Assembly (NCBI GenBank): GCA_963575745.1
Contig: CAUYUJ010018715.1
Span: 452,501 to 516,500 of the forward strand
DNA: 64,000 nucleotides
Origin: Prorocentrum cordatum
Lineage: Eukaryota > Sar > Dinophyceae > Prorocentrales > Prorocentraceae
Direction: 5' to 3'
The translations under genes were made by a program, and so were the position numbers. Below are positions 1 to 9,690 of the stretch, in pieces (within the stretch, counting starts at the first letter, position 1; every line of letters begins with the position of its first letter). The notes under the pieces are model-generated. The model was not told the DNA's origin. It made no database searches and saw only the letters and a program-made list of their open reading frames with translations.

Positions 1-9
1 GGCTGTTCT

Positions 10-171
10 TCGGCGGCGCGCGCGCGCCGCTGGGGGAAGGCAGGAGAGGCGGGCCTTCCCAGAAGGCTTCGAAGCCGATTGCCTTTCGAGAAGCTTTCTG
101 AGCCTGAATGTTCCGAGGCCACGCCGCCCTCTGAGAAGGCCTGGCCCCCTTCTCGCTGTCCCCCATCGGCG
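10..171. mobile_element. Family C small TIR element, copy 1 (degenerate)
   Basis: About 160 bp beginning TCGGCGGCG and containing the family hallmark of repeated CTTCTCAGAAGGC-like palindromes. The right end is degraded and has no clear matching TIR. It was recognised by similarity to the copies at 40578, 50568 and 54212. No coding capacity is present. Confidence 0.6.
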
Positions 172-204
172 CTCCGTGGATGTTCGGCACGCGCCAGGTA
201 GGGG

Positions 205-330
205 GGGCTGGGATGGTTCCCCCCCGATCATCGTTGAACCGACCCCTCTCCCCATGGGCGTGGCCTGGGCCACCCCCGACTGGGGTGCTGAGATGGTGGG
301 GGTCTGGATGGGAATGGGGTGGGGATATGC
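205..330 (+). repeat. Dispersed repeat shared with 40395-40545
   Basis: Contains CGTTGAACCGACCCCT, then ATGGGCGTGGCCTGGGCC, then GGTGCTGAGATGGTGGGGGT. The same three blocks occur in the same order at about 40395-40545 with a longer middle spacer. In both places a family C element lies beside it: upstream here, downstream at 40.6 kb. Confidence 0.7.
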
Positions 331-445
331 CTGACAGGTTTTTTGAAGCCCCCCGGCAATAGGGGGCAACTAATCATGGATTCGGCGGCCTTACTGGAGC
401 TGGGGTCCCGCCAGGAAGGAATAACGGGTAACTACCCTTTTTTAA
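330..445 (+). repeat. Family E dispersed repeat, copy 1
   Basis: About 110 bp containing AATAGGGGGCAACTAATCAT and, after about 60 bp, a second related block ending GGGTAACTAC. Related copies are at 55035-55140 (plus) and 37505-37620 (inverted). Each copy adjoins ACCCGCCGCG followed by a CGA-type triplet tract. Confidence 0.65.
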
Positions 446-454
446 CCGAGCCAC

Positions 455-650
455 CCGCCGCGAAACAACCACGACGACGACAACGACAACGACGACAGGA
501 GGAGAAGGAGGTGGAGGAGGAGCCAGGAGAAGTCAGGAGGAGGAGGAAGAGGAGAAGGGGAGCAGGAGGAGCAAGGAGGAGGAGGAGGAAGAAGGAGGAG
601 GAGGAGGTGGAGGTTGTCGGACCAGACCTGCTCACCGCCGAGCTAAAAAA
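455..650 (+). repeat. CGA then GGA triplet tract
   Basis: Imperfect ACGACGACA repeats pass into AGGAGGAGG repeats. Strand-asymmetric purine-rich DNA. Translations of it are low-complexity Arg/Glu strings and should not be taken as protein. Confidence 0.9.
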
Positions 651-824
651 GGGGGGGTACCAAAGCCAAAGACCTTAAACAGTTGGGGGTCGGTCCAACG
701 ACGCCGAACCCCCCCTTGGCCGGGAGAGACAAGCACCAACGCAGGAGGCCACCCGCCTCGCCCTCAGCGGCCACTCTCGGGCACTGGCAGGACTGGACTT
801 GTCGTGGGAGAAGGTCTACGACGA

Positions 825-1110
825 CGCCGCGACAACGACGACGACGAGGAGGAGGAGGAGGAGGAGGAGGAGGAGGAGGAGAAGGAGAAGAAGGAGGAGG
901 AGGAGGAGAAGGAGGGGGACGGGGAGGATGAGGAGGAGGAGGAGGAGGAGGAGGAGGAGTGGGACGAGGAGGAGGAGGAGGGGGAGGAGGAGGAGGAGGA
1001 GGAGGAGGAGGAGGAGGAGGGGGACGGGGAGGAGGAGGAAGGAGGAGGAGGAGGAACAGCAGCAGCAGCAGGAGGACAAGCCAGGAGGAGTCAGGAGGAG
1101 GAGGAGCAGG
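825..1110 (+). repeat. GGA/GAG polypurine tract
   Basis: Nearly 290 bp of GAGGAGGAG interrupted by GGGGACGGG and CAGCAGCAG. The poly-Glu/Arg readings in all frames are by-products. The flank at 650-825 and 1110-1480 shows no recognisable gene. Confidence 0.92.
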
Positions 1111-1486
1111 CGGATGAGGAGGGGCGAGATTGTTCCCCGCTGAGAGAACACAGGGGGGGACCCAAAACTAAAGACCTCCTCAAGTCTAGTGATATGTGCT
1201 TGGGGCCGCCAAGCCGCGCTTTCGCGCTCTTGCGCAGCTTCAGCACGCCCCCGAAGGACTGCACGTTCTGAAACGCCCCCACCTCTGTTACCCCTTTCTT
1301 GCGTCCTTATCCGCTGTACTGTGCCCCAGCTCGCTCAAGGCGCGTCCCGCCCATAGCCCGACTGGCGCCTGCACCGGCTTTGACCCGCTTGCGACCGCTG
1401 GCTTAAAAAACGTCTGGGCCGTCTTCAGCTGGAACAAAACACCAACTTACGGCAGACCTGGCTTACAACTAACCTGCTCCCCTTAC

Positions 1487-1559
1487 CGGGGGTCCTGTAA
1501 ACCTCGCCCCGCTGGGAGGGGAGCACGTCCGCGCCGATCTGCTCGATGAGGTCCTCCAT
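1487..1559 (-). CDS. Possible first coding exon of an unknown gene
   Basis: On the minus strand an ATG at 1559-1557 lies in a GCCATGG context. It opens 24 codons that read like ordinary protein (MEDLIEQIGADVLPSQRGEV and on), then the frame meets a GGTAAGG splice-donor-like sequence with GTAAGG at 1486-1481. The reading frame is also open upstream through a very GC-rich stretch, so the exon may start farther back. No family is recognised and no downstream exon was found. Supporting it are the non-repetitive amino-acid composition, the start context and the donor. Against it is the absence of homology. It could equally be a relic or chance. Confidence 0.25.
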
Positions 1560-1844
1560 GGCGGACGACGGCCGCTCGCGGGGCCCCGCGCTGCCGCCCG
1601 AGCGCGCGCGCGCGCGACGGTCGGGCAGCCCGGGCCTTGGCGCGCTCGAGCCTGAGCACGCAGCCGCGCCCCGTCCCTGCGCCTCGGCCGCCTCGGCCGC
1701 CCTCGGCAGGGGAACACCGCGTCCCAGAAGCGGCGAGAGACGGCGAGAGGGCGACGAGCGCACCCGGCAGTGTGCGCGCGCCCCGCCACCCTTGGCCCAC
1801 GCCGCGCCGCCGCCGCACGGGGCCGCGACGCCGGAACGCGCGCG
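1560..1844. other. GC-rich island, no defined gene
   Basis: Very GC-rich, CpG-rich DNA just upstream (on the minus strand) of the candidate exon at 1487-1559. All frames give Ala/Arg/Pro/Gly-rich strings. It might be 5' leader or more coding sequence of that candidate. Nothing decides it. Confidence 0.4.
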
Positions 1845-2160
1845 TGTGTGTGTGTGTGTGTGTGTGTTTGTGTGTGTGTGCGTGCGTGTGTGTGTGTGTG
1901 TGTGCGTGTGTGTGTGTGTGTGTGTGCGTGTGTGTGTATGTGTGTGTGTGTTTGTGCGTGCGTGTGTGCGTGTGTGTGAATGTGTGTATGTGTTTGTGCG
2001 TGTGTGTGTGTGCGTATGTGTGTTTGTGTGTGCGTGTGTGTGTGTGTTTCTGCGTGTGTGTGTGTGTGTGTGTGTGCGTATGTGTGTTTGTGTGCGCGTG
2101 TGTGTGAATGTGTGTGTGTGTGTTCGTGTGCGTGTGCGTGTGCGTGTGCGTGTGCGCGTG
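1845..2160 (+). repeat. TG dinucleotide tract
   Basis: Over 300 bp of TG with CG, TA and TTT interruptions. The His/Thr and Cys/Val readings are artefacts of the repeat. Confidence 0.95.
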
Positions 2161-2502
2161 CTGCAGCGGGAGCGCTCCCGCCCTGCCGCCTCTCGGCAGT
2201 TCGGGCCTCCGGGCATCCTCTGCCTCCCCTGCCTCCGCGGCCGCCCTCCTCCCCTCCGCCTGTCTTGGGGGCGCCCTGCGCCCCGCGCGGCCCGCGGGCT
2301 CTGCCGACGCGCCTGCGTCCGCCGGCGCTGCCGCCAACACGGGAGGTTTACGTGTGTGTGCGTGTGTGATGCCTGGGCGTGCGCAGGGCAGTGTCGATCC
2401 GCTGGGGCCCCGCCCTCCATCTGAGAGGCGGGCCATGCGGGCGCTCCTCTCGCTTGGGGACTCTCTCCGCCTCGTGGCTGCGCGCGAGGCTGCGACCTCA
2501 AA

Positions 2503-2640
2503 ATGTGTGTGCGCGCGTGTGTGTGTGTGTGTGTGTAGGAGTGTGTGTGTGTGTGTGAATGTGTGTGTGTGTGTGTGCGTGTGTGGGTGTCTGTGTTTGC
2601 GTGTGCTTGCGTGTGTGCGCGTGCGACTGTATGCTTGGGT
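2503..2640 (+). repeat. Second TG tract
   Basis: About 140 bp of TG with occasional CG, GAA and GGG interruptions. It is separated from the first tract by a GC-rich 340-bp stretch (2161-2502) in which no gene is seen. Confidence 0.93.
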
Positions 2641-2756
2641 GCGGGAGGTCAGCTGCTCAGCTGCTGGGGGACGGGGTACAACCTGTCGTGCGCAGAGCGT
2701 TGCGCGACATGGCAACAGCATGCGGACGGAAGAAGGAGAAATACGCACGCGGGGGA

Positions 2757-3450
2757 GTTAGGTGGCCAGGCATGGGAGCCTCAGGTAGTCGAACGAGCGC
2801 CTAGTTAGTGAGATTTAGTGGCCGCTCATTAAACCACTGGATCTCACTAAATCACAAAATCCCACTCGCGACCCCACTTAATCCCACCAACACCACTTCT
2901 TTCCCGCGGGGAGGAGGCACTGAATCCCACGGAATCTCACGACTCCATGATTTGAGAAACTCTGTGGTCCGAACAGAAGCCCCCGTACTTCGCTACCTAA
3001 GGGAAGGTGCTTACGCCACGAGAAAGAACATCCAAGAGTACTCTCAACCAGGATGCACAAAAACATCAAACAAGCACGAGGAGCACTAGGGTACCCTCCC
3101 CGAACCGACCACGATCTCATGCCTCTGTCCGACCGTACCCCCCTGGGGCCCTGGTGGAAAGCAGGAGGAGGGCAGGCGGCCAGGCATGGGAGCGTCACGC
3201 AGTCGCACGGGCGCCTAGTCAACAAGACTGGGCAAGCCCGCGCTGAAACCAAATTGCGATCCCACTGACCTCTACCGGTGAATTTTAGATGTAAAGGTGC
3301 ACATACATATAGACACATGCAGATACTGTCATATCTCATTGGATTCTATTTCAGCCACCATCACATCCGATCTCACCGGCTGAAGCCACCGAATGGGAAT
3401 CCATCTGCGTCGAGCAGAACCTCCCATACTTCGCCACCCAGAGGAGGAGG
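2757..3450 (+). repeat. Diverged tandem duplication, about 410 bp apart
   Basis: GGCCAGGCATGGGAGC followed by GCGCCTAGT occurs near 2763 and again near 3180. Downstream, blocks with ATCCCAC/ATCTCAC motifs and CCCGTACTTCGCTACC near 2985 recur as CCCATACTTCGCCACC near 3425. The two halves are clearly related but heavily diverged. Confidence 0.6.
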
Positions 3451-4637
3451 ATGCACCAGAGTATGCCCTTCCAGTTCGAGTCCTCCTCGCCCATCCCAGC
3501 GCGCGCCTCACCTGTCCTGGGCCACGCGGCGGGCCGAGACAAGTGAGGTCGCTGCTCGCCGCGAGGTCGCCAGCCCGGGCATCCACTGCACCGGAGGGGT
3601 GGGGGGGACCATGAGACCACGCTGTCCGAGCTGGTGGCGCCGACAGAGCAAGATCAGTCAGCATCGAATCGGGGAACATCGGATCGAATCATAACTTAGA
3701 TCAAACCATTCTACCTCGGCGCGGGGTCGGAATCGAATCGAATGGGCCGCGCAACAGCGCCATGCAAGCGTCGGACAACATCGGGTAGACTGACGATCGG
3801 AACGAAGTGGGCCCTGCATTCTGCTCGGGCGCGAACAATACCCAGCCCCTTCCCTGCCGAGCTCAATACCAAGGCTCTCAGCTTCGAGTTGTACTGCGGC
3901 GGCGAGGGAGTCATGACAAGTGACCAGAGAAAGCAAGATATCAACCACCATGTCACGCATGCTGCCGTCTTTATACATATATATATACATCATTGTATAA
4001 CTCTGACAAATTGAGCATGGCGCGAGTACATCACACGGGTAAGCATGCGATGATAACCCTCCACATGACACAATAGGTGTGTGAACACGTGACGGGAAAC
4101 CTAGGACACCACTGAGAAGCACCAACTACGCATGCGCTGTCATAGCACGACTTGTGCATGGAGATACGGGGCGCATACCTATCACACAACACGGGCATGT
4201 AACTCATACGCGGATGAATGGCTTCAACCACACATGTGCTCATAACTTGCACGATTTGCGAAATGCACGCTTCGCATGTGAAGCTTACATATTGCATCCC
4301 AGCTACATCTGCACGTACGCATCTACACAATGAACACGGTACGCGCATGTTGCGCAACATGCAGAGGTGATGCGTCACGCTCGATTGCGCACATTCTACA
4401 CAGCTACGCTCTATGCCCGCGTCCACGATTGCGCAAGGCAAAACATGCGCAAGCACGCGCAACGCCGTCCGTTTACGTATAAACGGCACCTATCAAGGCA
4501 TCTACAGCCCCTGCGAGGCATGGCGCGTGCGCAGCAAGCGGTTCAGGGCCGCACTGAAAGGGTCCGAAAACTGCAGGTGCTCAGCGGCAAACATGTCACA
4601 ATGCAACACGTCTAGGGCTCTACCCAAGCCAACTCAC
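3451..4637. other. No gene seen
   Basis: Mixed-composition DNA with short GAATCGAATCG runs (3663-3740), a small TA tract at 3977-3990, and a 4.0-4.6 kb stretch with scattered CATGCGCAA-like words. No domain, tRNA or convincing reading frame is visible. Confidence 0.5.
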
Positions 4638-4889
4638 TTAACTTGAAGCCTTGCGTAGCGCAAATCGCGGTTGACGTCGCGCTCTGGCAACGACCCGTGG
4701 AGAAAAGAACATTTCTCAGAGCAGACCGCACAGCGGCGGTCGATGTTAGGAGTCGGGATGTGCGATTTGAGAAGATCCTTCAGGCAAGCGTCAGCCTTAC
4801 CCTCCTTCTCCCAAACATGCCATGCCAGAGACCTCTCGAACCCCCCTTTCCCTCCTGTCAGCACATCGAGATACCGCCAGATTAAAGAC
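4638..4889 (-). CDS. Putative internal exon, unknown protein
   Basis: A 252-nt minus-strand open segment bounded by an acceptor-like TCTCTGGCAG (intron side ends at 4890) and a donor-like GTGAGT (4637-4632). It encodes about 84 residues of ordinary composition, including SLIWRYLDVLTGGKGGFE and a CAVCSEKC motif that could be half of a zinc-binding site. Length divisible by three, good splice-like edges and non-repetitive protein make it the best host-exon candidate here. The plus strand is also open over this stretch, so strand choice is uncertain. No family is recognised. Confidence 0.33.
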
Positions 4890-5214
4890 CTGCCAGAGAC
4901 CACTTGGAGATCCCAAGACGGTGCAGTGACAGGCCGTGCAGTGATCTCGGAATTACTAGCGATCTCACCGCACGGTTTTGGGATTCTGGAGGCCCTGGTC
5001 GCCCGAGAAGCCCTCGGAAAACGACCCGGATCCCCCGTGCGGTGACCCCGAATCCCCACTGAATCAGAACGCAGTGCGGTAACCGCACCGCTTGAAAGCC
5101 CCAAAACCACCTCCAGAGACCTCCAGAAACATGTTGTGCTATTTCCAGCCAGGGCTACAGGCGAGCAGGCCCGTCAGCTGATAAACAAATCGCGAACCCT
5201 CCACAAATCCTAGA
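4890..5214. other. No gene seen
   Basis: Short direct repeats of CCAGAGACC and CCAGAAAC type occur, but no gene or named element is visible. If the exon at 4638-4889 is real, this is its upstream intron. Confidence 0.4.
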
Positions 5215-5690
5215 CCATCCTGCCCATCCTTCACCATCCTCATTCTCCTCCACCACCATCCTCCTCACCCACCGTCTCCTCGTCGCCGCAATCCTCCTCC
5301 ACCTCGCCCACATCCCCCAACCCCTCCTCCTCCTCTTCCCCCCCCCGTCCTCCTCCTCCTCCTCCTCCTCCTCCTCCTCCTCCTCCTCCTCCTCCTCCTC
5401 CTCTTCCGCATCAACTAGCTCCTTGACCACCTCCTGCTACCCACCGTCCCCTTCCGCCCCCTCTGAGGAGGACGACGGGCGGGGGATGCGGAGGCGGAGG
5501 AGGAGGAAGTGGAAGCGGAGGGAGAGCGGAGGGAAGGAAGAGGAGGGGAGAAACAGGAGGAGGAGAAGGAGTAGGAGCAGGAGGAGGAGCAGGAGGAGGA
5601 AGGAGGCGGAGAAGGAGGAAAAGCATGAGAGAAGGTGGGAGGATGAGGATGAGGAGAGAAGAAGAAGGAGGATGAGGAGGCCTTCTCCAT
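5215..5690. repeat. CCT tract followed by GGA tract (purine strand switch)
   Basis: The plus strand is CTCCTC-rich from 5215, with pure CCT from about 5345 to 5405. After a 60-bp break it becomes GGAGGA-rich to 5690. The two halves are therefore imperfect inverted repeats of one another. Confidence 0.9.
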
Positions 5691-6744
5691 TTCCCCCCTC
5701 CCCCCCCCACGCCCCTTCCCCGCTCCACAGCCCTCAAGACCCTCTCGGGCGGCGAGAGTGGCTGGCCCTCGCTGGCAGGGGGCGCTTCTCGGGGTCGCCG
5801 TCGAGCCGCATCGCGGCGCCGTCGGTGGGCTGACGCAGCGGGGGTGGGGGACGGGGACAGCAGCAGGGTATGCGATCAACATGCTAGCCATACCCCTGCT
5901 CGCACGAGCACTCTGAAGAAGGGGGGGTCTGAACGGGGACATGGATATATATATATAACAGTCCGGCCTCTGAGCGCGGAGCTTCTCAACCGTGCCCTGC
6001 CCCGCCTTGGCGGCCAGGCTGCGGGGCAGCAGCAGGAGTCATGGATCGAAAGTCGATCCCCGAGATGATGGGGGGAGGGCCAGAGGAGAAGGGGGTGGGA
6101 GGAAGTGCGCGTGCGCCACACCTGGCACCGAAACCTGGTCCGCCCTTCCGACTGCGGCGATCTGTCGCCATCCGCCGACGGGTGTCTTCGCGGACCTGGA
6201 CCTCCAAGATGGCCCCGTTTTGAGACGCGCTAGCAGAAAGGAGGGCTGAGTACGCTGGACGAGGAGGAGGAGGAGGAGGAGGCGGAGGATGAGCAGGACG
6301 GTGAGGAGGATGGATGATGAGGAGTAGCAGCATGAGGAGCGGGAGGAGCGAGAGGAACAGTGGAAGGCAGAAGAAGGGAAAGGAGCGGGGCGGCAACGAC
6401 GAGGGGATGATTCGGACCCATTCAAAAATGCACACGCTGGGGCGAGAATACCATTCTGAACGACGGAAGCAACACGCGAGTCTGAAAACATGGCCAAAGC
6501 TGGAGCGGGAACACCATTCTTGAAAGGTTGAGAACGTATGGCTTGAAAGACTAGACTGGATGCCAGCTCCTCGGCGTGTATGAGACGCTGTCGTCGTCTT
6601 ATCGTCGTCGTCGCCGCCAGTCCCCCAAACATTGAGGAACGAGCAGAGAGAGGTGGCACGACGGAGTTAAGCCGATTCCCTCCCCTTCTTCCCTTCCCTG
6701 ACGGGAGGGGAGGGGGCAAGGGGGGGCGGGTCAGAATACCGCCC
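5691..6744. other. No gene seen; small GGA and TA tracts
   Basis: GC-rich DNA with a TATA run at 5945-5958, a GGA tract at 6260-6320, and direct pieces ACACCATTCT/ATACCATTCTGAACG near 6450-6520. No protein family could be recognised on either strand. Confidence 0.5.
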
Positions 6745-6925
6745 CCCCGGGGTCCTCTCGCCATCGCTCGTACGTCCATTTCCTGTGCATTTTTCGGTTT
6801 CGTGCGTTTTTTTTTGCTCGATGGTCCAGGATCGTCTTCAATGGTTCTCGCCGAAAAAAAATGCACACGTCGATGGTCCAGGATCGTCTTCAATGGTTCT
6901 CGCCGAAAAAAATGCCTGGCTGGCC
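6745..6925 (+). repeat. Dispersed family F, copy 1, with internal duplication
   Basis: Starts CTCGCCATCGCTCGTACGTCC and contains a roughly 52-bp direct repeat: CGATGGTCCAGGATCGTC through GGTTCTCGCCGAAAAAAA occurs twice, near 6818 and 6872. Homologous to 8435-8560, which has the same order of motifs and only one copy of the internal unit. Confidence 0.75.
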
Positions 6926-7559
6926 CAGGGGCGTGGTCCCTCCTGTGGGCAGCGGGGGCGGGAAGGGGGTCCCTCCGTGGGAGGGAGGCGGCCCCGGTGT
7001 CTCGGCCCCGGCCCTGGACCTGGCCCCCGGCCCCAGGAGGCGAGGGAGGGCGGATGATCAGATCGGCAGCGAGTGGGGCGCCGGGTACTCGCGCAGTGCG
7101 TCGGCTGCCCACTCCTCTCCCTCCGTCTCCTGTTCCTCCCCCTCTTCTTTCTGCGCCCTCCTTTTCCTCCCCCATCTCTGGTCAATTCAAGCTTCGCGAT
7201 GCCCGCCTAGCTTCGACCAGAAGAGGTGCGCTCTCGACCCGCGAATCAAAAACAGCTGTTCCTCCTCCTCCAGATCCTACTCCTCATTCTGCGTTCGCAG
7301 GCCTCTGAACGAGGAAGATCCTGGCGTCGGGGAGGGCAAACGGGCAAGAGAGACGCACGAGCTAGGCGAGAAAGCCCCTGTATGGATGCAGACAAGTTCT
7401 GGATAAAGACAGGTGCTGAGCTTGGAAAAAGGAGACTCATCCGCGATGGCGCGGAGTAGTAACTCACGAGGCGAGCAGCAAGTCCAAGGAGGATAAGGGT
7501 AAGACGACGATGCTATGACAAAATATGATCGAGTCATGGTTCCGAACCTTCCTCTCAGT
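6926..7559. other. No gene seen
   Basis: GC-rich then mixed sequence. Frames are open in places but compositionally biased and unlike any family I recognise. Confidence 0.4.
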
Positions 7560-7785
7560 ATCATCCTTAGCAGCATTGCCATCATTGTCATCGTCCTGCG
7601 TCTTCATCATCGTCTTCATCATCTTCATCACCGTCATCATCACCGACGTCGACGTTCATAAGCAGCAACGGCATCAGCATCTTCATACGTATCCCCAACA
7701 TCAGCACAACCATCATCATCGTCAGCAGCATTATCATCAACATCATCAGCCTCATCATCTTCATCATCATCACAGTCCTCATCAG

Positions 7786-7820
<35 letters not shown>

Positions 7821-7830
7821 CCACTACCCA
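7560..7830 (+). repeat. TCA/ATC triplet tract
   Basis: Imperfect CATCATCATC runs, purest at about 7770-7820. The poly-His/Ser readings come from the repeat. Immediately downstream, 7915-8000 carries GAATCGAATCGGAATCG short repeats like those at 3663-3740. Confidence 0.92.
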
Positions 7831-8240
7831 AAGTGTCAACCAAGTTATATAACGAGGTCCTATTAGCAAGCCAGACGAACATACACACACCAGCTCGTGC
7901 GAATGAGTTGGCGGCAATCGAAATTGGAATCCGAGGTCGAATCGAATCGGAATCGAAAATCACCGAAGTCGAATCGAATCGAATCGGAGGAGTCGAGACG
8001 AGCCCTGCATTTTTTCTCCGAATGCTTCTCTGAAGGCCCTGGGCCCCAGCGAGGGCCGCACAACGGCCGAAAGCGGGCCAAGCCCCCCGCCCGTCGTGAC
8101 TCTTGCCCTGGCGCGAGCATGCCAGCCTCCGCACCTCTCGGCCACACGCAGGGAGTGACCCCAGGCAAGAGTGGCCCTTGGTGCGCGGCCAGGGGGGGGG
8201 GCTTCGCCTGACCTTCTGGGGGGGGGCTGAACAGTAGCAG

Positions 8241-8371
8241 CAGGACCCAGATGCCCAAACTTCCAGTCGAGGACTTAGGCAGTCCAGATGGGTCTATAGG
8301 TCGGGAGTGCGCACCCCAGACCTATAGGACTGCTTGTAACCTCGACTGGAATTTTGGGTATCAAGGTCCTG
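8241..8371. repeat. Family D long hairpin, copy 1
   Basis: The left arm 8241-8302 and right arm 8319-8371 are inverted copies. CTTCCAGTCGAGG, GCAGTCC and TCTATAGGTC on the left pair with GACCTATAGGACTGC and CCTCGACTGGAA on the right, leaving a loop of about 16 nt. The downstream flank to about 8412 ends CTGGAAGGTCAGGG, shared with copies at 24756 and 38935. Confidence 0.85.
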
Positions 8372-8434
8372 GTGCTAAACCTCAGCCCTCCTGGAAGGTC
8401 AGGGGGACAGCACCAGGCGCGCAATCCGCTGCTA

Positions 8435-8560
8435 TCCCCTCCCGCCATCGCTCGGACGTCCCATTGCCCGTGCATGTTTTGGCTTCGCGCGCGTGCTTTT
8501 GCTCGCAGGATGACCCGAACTGCTCCTCGAGGGCCCTTGCCGAGAAAAAACCATACGCGC
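8435..8560 (+). repeat. Dispersed family F, copy 2
   Basis: CGCCATCGCTCGGACGTCCC, then CCTTGCCGAGAAAAAAC near its end, in the same order as at 6745-6925. Lies directly downstream of the family D hairpin. Confidence 0.7.
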
Positions 8561-8819
8561 GAGCGATGCCAAGGCATCGCAGTCGGCGATCGGGGCACCC
8601 CACTGGGCCCGTACCATGACTACATACCAGACCACCCCAACCCAGCCCGAAGACCATAATTTCGGGTGGGGGGTGGGGGTACGGCTTCCATATGTGTTTT
8701 CTCCATGTTCCCTGACCCCCCCAAAAACTGGAAAGGGAGGGCAAATCGAGGCCTTCGGGCTGGGTTGGGGTGGTTTGGTGGGTGGCGATGCACAAAAGGC
8801 CCCTCCGGTGAAAGGCCAC

Positions 8820-9240
8820 TCCCGCGTGCCGTCGGCAATCGAAGCCCCCCGGAGCCCGCAGCCGCCCTTGGCGCGCAGCCGCGCCGGCAGCGCCCGACGG
8901 CGGCGGCGCTCTCGACGGCGGCAGCGCGGCCCGCGGGTGGCCGGCCGGCGGTGCCTGCGCGGGCTCGGGCGCGCCGCCGGCGGGGCCGGGCCGGGCCTCG
9001 GCGGCGCGGCGGGCCACCCCGCGCCGCGGGGGGGCCGCGCGGCGGCCAGCCGCGGCCTGCGCTCCCGGGGGGGGGGGGGCGAGGTCTCGGCGTATAGACG
9101 TCTCCGCTGCGCGCGGGCTCGCCCGTTGGGAGCGGAGCGTCCTGTCCTGCGGCAGCGCGCCCTCGCCCCCAGGGCGGGCGCGCGGAGGACGCGCTGCGCC
9201 GCTGCGCAGAGGCGGCGGCAGCACGGCCGCAGAGCCTGAT
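8820..9240. other. GC-rich CpG island, possible coding relic
   Basis: A block of extreme GC content whose frames on both strands are open and Ala/Arg/Gly-rich. The last 100 bp on the plus strand includes a more protein-like segment reading EDALRRCAEAAAARPQSLMQ. No clear exon edges or family were recognised. It could be an exon, a CpG-rich regulatory block or neither. Confidence 0.25.
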
Positions 9241-9429
9241 GCAGTCCCGAGCCGGGCGCTGTGGCCTCCAGCCGGTGGTGTCCTTCCTTCCCCTTCGCTT
9301 CGGGCGGTTCTGCGTCGTTTCAGGCCCCGGGACCCTTACGGATGGATCCGGCTCGGGAAGTGCTGCAGAAGAAGGTGGGGTCCAGAGCTTGTTTTTTTCG
9401 CCACGTCGGATCCCAGCGGTGGTGGCAAT

Positions 9430-9690
9430 GTGGCAAGCACCCGAAGGTTCGGGGATGGGGGGACGATCAAGGTTCGGGGATCTGGATCTGAGGCTCGGGG
9501 ATTCGAGGATCGGGGATCGAGACAACTCGAGGGTTTGGGAACGATGCTCGGGTTTCGAGGGTCGGGGAACGATGCTCGGGTTTCGAAGATCGAGGAGAAA
9601 GGATCAGGGTTCGGGGCTCGGGGCTCGAGGTTCAAGAATCGGGGGTCGAAGTTCGGGGATCGGGGTCCGAGGATCGATCTTCTTGCGGCT
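9430..9690 (+). repeat. GGGATCGAGG-type minisatellite
   Basis: Degenerate tandem array of units such as TTCGGGGATC, CGAGGATCGGGG and GGGTTCGAGG, roughly 9-12 bp each, with a longer repeat of GGAACGATGCTCGGGTTTCG at about 9538 and 9567. Confidence 0.85.

Noticed and set aside
804-1271. Acidic (poly-Glu) protein
   Set aside because: GGA tract. All three plus frames give low-complexity strings.
1425-2748. Long minus-strand frames rich in His-Thr
   Set aside because: They read through TG dinucleotide tracts. Only the first 73 nt past the ATG at 1559 look protein-like, and that part is listed separately with low confidence.
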